DNA of 21,022 nt, taken from Sulfurimonadaceae bacterium (GTDB lineage Bacteria; Campylobacterota; Campylobacteria; Campylobacterales; Sulfurimonadaceae). Position numbers and translations under genes: made by a program. Below the pieces are notes generated by a model. The model searched no databases. It was given only the letters and a program-made list of their open reading frames with translations, and was not told the origin of the DNA. The DNA lies in assembly GCA_026193155.1 (NCBI GenBank), contig JAPHSI010000166.1, forward strand, positions 1 through 21,022. Reading direction: 5' to 3'. This document shows positions 15,368-21,022 of the stretch, one piece after another (position 1 is the first letter of the stretch; every line of letters starts with the position of its first letter).

Positions 15368-15753
15368 AATTTTTATTGATATTTTTGTTTTTTGTTAACT
15401 TATTGGACGCAAATTATATTTTATGGCATTATGACTTCGATAAAGCACATCATAAGGCCGTAAAAGAAAAAAAACTACTTATGGCTTTACTTTTAGATAA
15501 AAAAGCTTCTGAATATAAAGAGATGATGCAAGAAGTTTTTATAAATAACGACTATGTAGATGAAATAAATAATAACTTCATATCGGTTTTAATAATTAAG
15601 GATCAGAAGAAAACATATCCCGTAGAACTATTATATACTTTGGATTATCCTGCATTGTTTTTTCTTAATAACGAAGAACTTTTTATCTGTGATCCCCTTA
15701 TTGGTAAAATAACACAAAAAAAAATAATACATCATCTTAAAAGCTGTAAATAA
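15364..15753 (+). CDS. Secreted thioredoxin-fold protein lacking the CXXC active site
   Basis: This is a 129-residue protein with a signal peptide (about 1-17, MKFLLIFLFFVNLLDA). The rest follows the thioredoxin_7/DUF255 pattern: KKLLMALLLDKK, then EVFINNDYVDEINNNFISVLI, a conserved-looking cis-Pro segment YPALFFLN and a final helix. Where the family has WCxxC, this has KKASEYKEMM, so the redox cysteines are missing. Cys109 and Cys128 remain near the C-terminus. Its ATG overlaps the upstream stop by four bases (ATGA), so it is tightly coupled to the cytochrome fusion. It may be a binding or assembly protein for that cytochrome, for example in haem attachment or complex stability. It is not expected to be a disulfide reductase. 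The fold call is from pattern only. Confidence 0.7.
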   Translation: MKFLLIFLFFVNLLDANYILWHYDFDKAHHKAVKEKKLLMALLLDKKASEYKEMMQEVFINNDYVDEINNNFISVLIIKDQKKTYPVELLYTLDYPALFFLNNEELFICDPLIGKITQKKIIHHLKSCK

Positions 15754-15846
15754 AGCAAGTCTAAGCAAAATTAATGTTATTTTAAATCATTGTTAAATAA
15801 AGTGTGATATATGAAATCATAAAAACTATGTATAAGGAATTGTTAT

Positions 15847-17994
15847 ATGATTAAAAAGAATAATATTTTTAAATATAGTGTATTACTACTAGTATTATCA
15901 ATTCTTACTCTTTTTATCTACTTTGAATATTTTGTTATGCAAAAATATTTTCAAAAAAATATTGAAAATGAGCAGCAACTTATAAGTAAAATGATTAAAC
16001 AAAAAATTAAAGAAGTTGAAGATACATATGAAAGAAGGATATATAATCTATTAGCTAATCCGGAAATAAAAGAAGGAATAGTAAATAAAAATATAGAACT
16101 GCTAAAAACACACTTTATACCAAAATTTAAAAAAATACAAAAAGAGAATAAATTTGTTAAAACTATGCTTATAACTGATACAAAATCTGTAGTTTTATTA
16201 AGGGCACACAGACCTGAAATGAATAATGATGATTTATCTATTGTTAGACCTATAATTAAAAAGGCTAATGAAATAAAGAAAAATCTGTTTGGATTTGAAG
16301 CTGGTAAGATGAGTATACCATATAGGGTGACAATACCTATTATATATGATGGAATACACTATGGTGTTTTAGATATGGGTATCTCAAGTAACTTTTTTAT
16401 AGACTATATAAATAAAATATTTACACATGCACATGCTACATCTTTACTAAACAAAGAGTTCTTGAAAATATTCATTAAAGCAACATACTTAAACAAAACA
16501 CCTATAAAAAAAGGTTTTTTAGCACCTAATTTTAATGACTTTTTTGAACCGTTTTTCGATGATATAGATTTAAGTAAAGATATATCTCATGTGGAAAAAT
16601 CCGCAAGAGTGTATTTGGTAAATACAACTTTTAAATTGACGAGTTTTAACAACACTTCCTTTGGAACTATTTTAATAGCTTATGATATTACTGATATTGT
16701 AAATGAACAATGGAAAAATATTTTTAAAACATTTGTTTTGACAGGTTTAATTATATTAATAATATTTTTACTTTTAAAATATTATGAAAAAGAAACACTA
16801 AAAGCATCTAAAAAAATTATAGAACAAAAAACACATGAGTATAAGGAAGCTATGAAAAAAGCTCAAGCTGCCAATATAGCCAAATCTGAATTTTTAGCCA
16901 ATATGAGCCATGAAATAAGGACACCTTTAAATGCAATAATGGGTTTTATCGAGCTTTTAAAGGAGGATGAACAAAATAAAGATAAGATAAAATATCTAAA
17001 TACTATAGATAGTTCAAGTTATAACTTATTAGATATAATAAATGATATTTTAGACTTTTCAAAAATAGAATCCAATCAAGTAGAACTTGAATTTGTAGAT
17101 TACAATCCTTTAGATGAATTTGAATCTGTTGTTGAACTTTTTAAGGCAAGGGTATTGAAAAAAAACATCACATTTAAAGTAGATATAGATAAAAATCTTC
17201 CTTATTATGTTCATAGTGATTCGTTGAAAATTAAACAGGTTATTATAAATCTTCTCTCAAATGCAGTAAAATTTACACATGAAAATAAAACAATTGAGTT
17301 TACAATAAAGTATAGTGATGAGAATTTAAGTGTATTTATTAAGGATGAGGGTATTGGGATAGCTAAAGATAAAGTTAATAAAATTTTTGAGCCTTTTACT
17401 CAAGCTGACAACTCTACAACTAGAAAGTATGGTGGAACAGGACTGGGACTTACGATAAGTTCAAAAATTGTTCAAGCATTAGGTGGTGAGCTTAAGTTAA
17501 AAAGTGAATTAAATATTGGAAGTGAATTTTATTTCACCATACCTCTAAAAGAGGTTAAGGTTGTTGAAAAACAAAAGGAAGAACTAGAATCAACTAAAAA
17601 ATTTGATGGACATATTTTATTAGTAGAAGATAATAAAGCTAACCAGATGTTTATGAAAGTTATTTTAAGTAAGATGGGGTTAACTTTTGATATAGCCAAT
17701 AATGGACTTGAAGCAATTGAGCGTTTTCCTAAGGTTATATGTGATTGCGGACAAACGAAGTATAATATAATATTAATGGATGAAAACATGCCTAATATGA
17801 ATGGTATAGAAGCAACAAAAATAATTCTAAAACTTGAGAAAGAACTTAACTTGCCGCATACTCCGATTATCGCTCTAACTGCAAATGCTCTCAAGGGTGA
17901 TAGAGAAAAGTTTTTAGATGTAGGTATGGATGAGTATTTAACTAAGCCTGTAAATAAAAAACAACTAGCTGAAACTTTAGAACGTTTTTTGTAA
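15847..17994 (+). CDS. Hybrid sensor histidine kinase with extracytoplasmic Cache domain and receiver
   Basis: This is a 715-residue sensor. The domain order is helix 1 (about 10-30), a periplasmic double-Cache-like region (about 31-285, with the LRAHRPEMNNDDL motif at 118-130 typical of this sensor type in epsilonproteobacteria), helix 2 (about 294-314), and a HisKA domain with phospho-acceptor His355 (FLANMSHEIRTPLNA). The HATPase domain follows (NLLSNAVKF, G1 DEGIGI from 500, F box FEPFTQAD, G2 GGTGLGL 529-534), then a C-terminal receiver with phospho-acceptor Asp645 (LMDENMP) and conserved Lys700. There is no DNA-binding output and no adjacent regulator, so its target is elsewhere. AAGGAA precedes the ATG. 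The receiver has a Cys-Asp-Cys (632-634) just before the acceptor strand. It lies 93 bases after the cytochrome operon on the same strand; co-regulation is possible but not shown. Confidence 0.93.
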   Translation: MIKKNNIFKYSVLLLVLSILTLFIYFEYFVMQKYFQKNIENEQQLISKMIKQKIKEVEDTYERRIYNLLANPEIKEGIVNKNIELLKTHFIPKFKKIQKENKFVKTMLITDTKSVVLLRAHRPEMNNDDLSIVRPIIKKANEIKKNLFGFEAGKMSIPYRVTIPIIYDGIHYGVLDMGISSNFFIDYINKIFTHAHATSLLNKEFLKIFIKATYLNKTPIKKGFLAPNFNDFFEPFFDDIDLSKDISHVEKSARVYLVNTTFKLTSFNNTSFGTILIAYDITDIVNEQWKNIFKTFVLTGLIILIIFLLLKYYEKETLKASKKIIEQKTHEYKEAMKKAQAANIAKSEFLANMSHEIRTPLNAIMGFIELLKEDEQNKDKIKYLNTIDSSSYNLLDIINDILDFSKIESNQVELEFVDYNPLDEFESVVELFKARVLKKNITFKVDIDKNLPYYVHSDSLKIKQVIINLLSNAVKFTHENKTIEFTIKYSDENLSVFIKDEGIGIAKDKVNKIFEPFTQADNSTTRKYGGTGLGLTISSKIVQALGGELKLKSELNIGSEFYFTIPLKEVKVVEKQKEELESTKKFDGHILLVEDNKANQMFMKVILSKMGLTFDIANNGLEAIERFPKVICDCGQTKYNIILMDENMPNMNGIEATKIILKLEKELNLPHTPIIALTANALKGDREKFLDVGMDEYLTKPVNKKQLAETLERFL

Positions 17995-18056
17995 AGTATT
18001 TATTTTCTAAAAATATAAAAGTAATTTATAATAAAAATAAATTGTTAGTTATATTC

Positions 18057-18065
18057 TGCTAAAAT
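18057..18065 (+). promoter_or_regulatory. Extended -10 promoter of the DUF3817 gene
   Basis: TGCTAAAAT, an extended -10 (TGn plus TAAAAT), lies 28 bases before the ATG at 18094. A second TATAAT at 18027-18032 is an alternative. Confidence 0.5.
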
Positions 18066-18093
18066 TCAATAAATATTTATTAAAGGTTTTTTC

Positions 18094-18414
18094 ATGAATC
18101 AACTTAACTTACTCAGATATACTGCACTAACAGAAGGTGTATCTTGGTTACTTCTTTTATTTGTTGCTATGCCACTTAAGTATGTGTTTGGTGACCCATC
18201 TTATGTAAAAGCAATCGGCATGGCTCATGGAGTTTTATTTATAGTTTTAATAATGCTTCTTTTACAAAATTTGGTTGATGAAGATATAGATAAAAAAGAA
18301 GCTATTAAAATATTTATCGCTTCTTTTATTCCATTTGGTACATTTGTAACAGATAGAAGCCTTCGTGAAGCTATAAAAGAAAAAAGTTCTGTAAAAGTGT
18401 CTTCTAGTCGTTAA
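18094..18414 (+). CDS. DUF3817 small integral membrane protein
   Basis: This 106-residue protein has three membrane helices (about 8-31, 38-62, 69-90). The sequence RYTALTEGVSWLLLLFVAMPLKYVFG and the following GMAHGVLFI are the DUF3817 signature (E-G-S-LLLF-MPLKY, then G-HG). The biochemical function of this family is unknown. AAAGG lies seven bases before the ATG. The basic C-terminal tail (RSLREAIKEKSS) should be cytoplasmic. Its last 11 bases overlap the 3' end of convergent lolA, so the two transcripts are complementary there. Confidence 0.9.
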   Translation: MNQLNLLRYTALTEGVSWLLLLFVAMPLKYVFGDPSYVKAIGMAHGVLFIVLIMLLLQNLVDEDIDKKEAIKIFIASFIPFGTFVTDRSLREAIKEKSSVKVSSSR

Positions 18415-18919
18415 CTATGTCAAAATCCATAGGATAGTTAGGAATAAAGACATTTTTATCTATCGTATGGTTTTGTTTTTGATTAGAAAATTTTATTTTT
18501 ACTTTATTCTCAAACTGATCTAAAAAAGATATTGATTCTATCAAACCATTATTGATTTTTATTGTATAGTTAGTATTATTGTATACAGTTAAAAAGCTAT
18601 TTTTATCAATTTCTTTTGCTATTTTTATCATTTGAAAAAAATCAAATTCACTTTCAATTCTTCTAATAATAACTTGTTCAATCTCAGGTTCAACTATTGT
18701 TGCCTCAAAGTTGTGTATATAAATATTTTTTTCTATAGGTGATAAATATTGCCATGTTGCACTTTTTGGTTTAGAAGCTATAATATGCCCTGTATATCGT
18801 AATACTTTGTTCTTTTCATCTGTAATACTTTGAATGAAATCAGCTTCAAAAGTATTGATTTCAAATAGTGAAGCATATGTTTGAGCCATAAACACTAATG
18901 TAATTAAAAATAACTTCAT
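18404..18919 (-). CDS. lolA: Outer-membrane lipoprotein carrier LolA
   Basis: LolA is a periplasmic chaperone that carries lipoproteins from the LolCDE complex to the outer membrane. The 171-residue product has a signal peptide (about 1-16, MKLFLITLVFMAQTYA). The mature part starts SLFEINTFEADFIQSITDEKNKVLRYTGHI and continues with SKPKSATWQYLSP, which is the characteristic LolA beginning. The remainder is beta-rich, as expected for its half-barrel. It is shorter and more divergent than the E. coli protein (about 203 residues with signal), as is usual in Campylobacterota. It is divergent from secA, an arrangement I also recall from Campylobacter jejuni. Its own -10 box lies 21 bases upstream of the ATG. 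Confidence 0.88.
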   Translation of the reverse strand: MKLFLITLVFMAQTYASLFEINTFEADFIQSITDEKNKVLRYTGHIIASKPKSATWQYLSPIEKNIYIHNFEATIVEPEIEQVIIRRIESEFDFFQMIKIAKEIDKNSFLTVYNNTNYTIKINNGLIESISFLDQFENKVKIKFSNQKQNHTIDKNVFIPNYPMDFDIVND

Positions 18920-18939
18920 AATAATCTCTTTTTTGAAAA

Positions 18940-18945
18940 ATTATA
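18940..18945 (-). promoter_or_regulatory. lolA -10 box
   Basis: On the minus strand TATAAT preceded by TGTG lies 20 bases before the lolA ATG. No clear -35 box is present. Confidence 0.5.
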
Positions 18946-19036
18946 CACAAGTAATCGTTTACATATTAATTAATATTAAGCTAATGCGAGGATATTGGTT
19001 CATTTATGCCTTTTATTATTTTTACTATGATAAAAT

Positions 19037-19045
19037 TGTTATAAT
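19037..19045 (+). promoter_or_regulatory. secA extended -10 promoter
   Basis: TGTTATAAT is a perfect extended -10 element 50 bases before the secA ATG. The expected start of transcription is near 19052. Confidence 0.6.
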
Positions 19046-19050
19046 TTCTT

Positions 19051-19079
19051 AGCACTATATAGTTTATTATATAGTAGCT
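19051..19079 (+). promoter_or_regulatory. Hairpin at the predicted 5' end of secA mRNA
   Basis: ACTATATA (19054-19061) and TATATAGT (19068-19075) pair perfectly around GTTTAT. AGC (19051-19053) pairs with GCT (19077-19079), with A19076 bulged. The stem lies between the -10 box and the ribosome site AAGG (19086-19089), so it would begin almost exactly at the first transcribed base. Confidence 0.5.
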
Positions 19080-19095
19080 TTTCATAAGGTTGAAG

Positions 19096-21022
19096 ATGCT
19101 ACAAGCATTTATGGGTAAGATTTTTGGAACTTCTAATGATCGCGAATTAAAAAAATATAAAAAAAGAGTACAAGAAATAAACTCTTTAGAAAGTAAATAT
19201 AAAGAGCAAGATGATGACGCGTTAAAAAATAGTTTTAATGAATTAAAGCAAAGTGTACAAAATGGTGAAAAAACTTTAGATGACGTTTTAATAGATTCTT
19301 TTGCAATAACAAGAGAAGCGAGTGTAAGAACTTTGGGAATGCGTCACTTTGATGTTCAATTAATAGGTGGTATGGTTCTTCATGAAGGAAGAATTGCTGA
19401 AATGAAAACAGGTGAGGGTAAGACACTTGTAGCTACACTGGCGATTACTTTAAATGCTATGACGGGTAAGGGTGTGCATCTAGTTACCGTAAATGATTAT
19501 TTGGCTAAACGTGATGGTACGGAAATGGGTGCGCTGTATGAATTTTTAGGTTTTAGTGTCGGTATTATTTTAGAAGATATGCATGACCCTGAAGTTAAAA
19601 GTAAAGCTTACGATGCTGATATTACATATGGTACAAATAATGAGTTCGGTTTTGATTACCTACGTGATAATATGAGCTATTCAATAGACCAAATGGTTCA
19701 AAAAAGAGGGCACAACTTTGTTATAGTCGATGAAGTGGATTCTATTTTAATTGATGAAGCAAGGACACCTTTAATTATATCGGGCCCTGTCAACAAGACT
19801 ATGGAAGATTACCATATTGCAAATGGTATAGCACTTAAGCTTGAAAAAGACGAACATTTTACTGTTGATGAAAAAGATAAAGTTATTTTAATAACAGAAG
19901 AGGGTATAACAAAAGCAGAAGAGTTGTTTAAAGTTGAAAATCTGTATTCTGCGGAAAACTCATCACTACCTCATGCACTAGACCAAGCTTTAAAAGCCAA
20001 TTATTTATTTGAAAAAGATGTTGATTATGTTGTTAATGATGGTGAAGTTGTCATTGTGGATGAGTTTACAGGTCGTTTAAGTGAAGGGCGTCGTTTTTCT
20101 GAAGGTCTGCACCAAGCATTAGAAGCAAAAGAAGGTGTTGATATAAAGGAAGAGACACAAACACTAGCCGATATTACATTTCAAAACTACTTTAGGATGT
20201 ATGATAAATTATCTGGTATGACCGGTACGGCTGAAACTGAAGCAACAGAGTTTTCTCAAATATACAATCTTGATGTTGTTTCTATTCCAACAAATATCCC
20301 TATTGCGCGTAAAGATTTAAATGATTTAATATATAAAACTGAAATTGAAAAGTTTGATTCTGTTATTAAAAAAGTTAAAGAACTTGGAAAAGTAGGACAA
20401 CCTATCTTAATTGGTACTGCATCTATAGAAAAATCTGAAACACTTCATGAAATACTAAAAAAAGAAAAAATAGCCCATACTGTACTAAATGCAAAAAATC
20501 ATGAGCAAGAGGGTGAAATAATAAAAAATGCCGGTGCTAAAGGTGCTGTGACAATTGCTACAAATATGGCTGGTCGTGGTGTTGATATTAAAGTTAGTGA
20601 TGAAGTTAAAGCCCTAGGTGGACTTTATATTGTAGGAACAGAGAGACATGAAAACCGTCGTATAGACAATCAACTTCGTGGTCGTTCAGGTCGTCAAGGT
20701 GATGCTGGATGTACACAGTTTTATCTATCTTTAGAAGATAATCTTCTTCGTATATTTGGAAGTGATAAAATTAAGTCTATTATGGAGAGACTTGGTGTCG
20801 AAGATGGTGAATATATAGAATCTAAAATGGTTACCCGTGCAGTTGAAAAAGCTCAAAAGAAAGTTGAGAATATGCACTATGAAGGGCGTAAACAAATTGT
20901 AGAGTACGATGATGTTGCAAATGAGCAAAGAAAAATCGTTTATAAATTTAGAAACCAACTGTTAAACCCTGAATTTAATATATTTCAAAAAATAGATGAA
21001 ATAAGAGCTGAATATGTTCAAA
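19096..21022 (+). CDS. secA: Preprotein translocase ATPase SecA (3' end outside the window)
   Basis: SecA is the ATP-driven motor that pushes unfolded preproteins through SecYEG. The first 642 codons are present and open to the window edge. The Walker A motif GEGKT is at 106-110 (MKTGEGKT), followed by VHLVTVNDYLAKRD and ITYGTNNEFGFDYLRDNM. Walker B is DEVDS at 212-216 with ILIDEARTPLIISG. The preprotein cross-linking region contains VDEFTGRL with EGRRFSEGLHQA. The second motor domain has MTGTAETEATEF, ATNMAGRGVDI and RRIDNQLRGRSGRQGD. The start is the ATG at 19096 with AAGG six bases upstream; a second in-frame ATG at 19111 has no ribosome site. The missing part would include the scaffold end and the C-terminal zinc tail. 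Confidence 0.97.
   Translation, partial: MLQAFMGKIFGTSNDRELKKYKKRVQEINSLESKYKEQDDDALKNSFNELKQSVQNGEKTLDDVLIDSFAITREASVRTLGMRHFDVQLIGGMVLHEGRIAEMKTGEGKTLVATLAITLNAMTGKGVHLVTVNDYLAKRDGTEMGALYEFLGFSVGIILEDMHDPEVKSKAYDADITYGTNNEFGFDYLRDNMSYSIDQMVQKRGHNFVIVDEVDSILIDEARTPLIISGPVNKTMEDYHIANGIALKLEKDEHFTVDEKDKVILITEEGITKAEELFKVENLYSAENSSLPHALDQALKANYLFEKDVDYVVNDGEVVIVDEFTGRLSEGRRFSEGLHQALEAKEGVDIKEETQTLADITFQNYFRMYDKLSGMTGTAETEATEFSQIYNLDVVSIPTNIPIARKDLNDLIYKTEIEKFDSVIKKVKELGKVGQPILIGTASIEKSETLHEILKKEKIAHTVLNAKNHEQEGEIIKNAGAKGAVTIATNMAGRGVDIKVSDEVKALGGLYIVGTERHENRRIDNQLRGRSGRQGDAGCTQFYLSLEDNLLRIFGSDKIKSIMERLGVEDGEYIESKMVTRAVEKAQKKVENMHYEGRKQIVEYDDVANEQRKIVYKFRNQLLNPEFNIFQKIDEIRAEYVQ

Noticed and set aside
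18963..18976. Perfect 14-bp palindrome ATATTAATTAATAT between lolA and secA
   Set aside because: It is composed only of A and T in a very AT-rich intergenic region, where such palindromes are expected by chance. There is no second copy or promoter alignment to support it.

Overview
The window looks like ordinary chromosome from a low-GC, motile member of the Campylobacterota (epsilonproteobacteria), probably a free-living Sulfurimonas-like organism. This placement is inference from gene content and style. The evidence is an oversized FlgL behind a textbook sigma-54 promoter, a B-type aconitase, a Cache-domain hybrid kinase, periplasmic multihaem c-type cytochromes, divergent lolA/secA, and promoters dominated by TATAAT-type -10 boxes with weak -35 boxes. 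No insertion sequence, phage gene, CRISPR array or other sign of recent transfer was seen. No gap without a gene exceeds 300 bases.

Layout: 2-85 (-) is tRNA-Leu(CAA). At 191-1129 is a PDC/Cache-like membrane protein of unknown role. At 1210-3309 is flgL. At 3371-5988 is ftsK, translationally coupled to a small DUF3820-like protein. At 9079-5992 (-) is a compact operon, nfeD > slipin > amrS. It runs from a strong promoter that stands back to back with the promoter of an unrecognised 105-residue gene (9215-9532). acnB (9655-12222) follows, preceded by a 25-bp imperfect palindrome and closed by a hairpin terminator.

The most distinctive block is 12352-15753, three overlapping genes. The first is a membrane-anchored cytochrome c peroxidase-like protein with three CXXCH motifs, the extra one inserted inside the peroxidatic domain. 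The second is a fusion of a five-helix membrane cytochrome b-like module to a periplasmic pentahaem cytochrome c and a C-terminal beta-rich domain. The third is a secreted thioredoxin-fold protein that lacks the catalytic CXXC. I read this as a candidate quinol-to-periplasm peroxidase (or related haem oxidoreductase) chain with a redox-dead accessory protein.

The right end holds a hybrid sensor kinase (15847-17994), a DUF3817 membrane protein (18094-18414), lolA (- strand, 18919-18404), and secA, which runs off the window. secA has an extended -10 promoter and a long hairpin at the predicted 5' end of its mRNA. The housekeeping genes serve envelope biogenesis and export (lolA, secA), chromosome segregation (ftsK), membrane quality control (nfeD/slipin) and the TCA cycle (acnB). 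The cytochrome operon and the kinase are the accessory, niche-related part.
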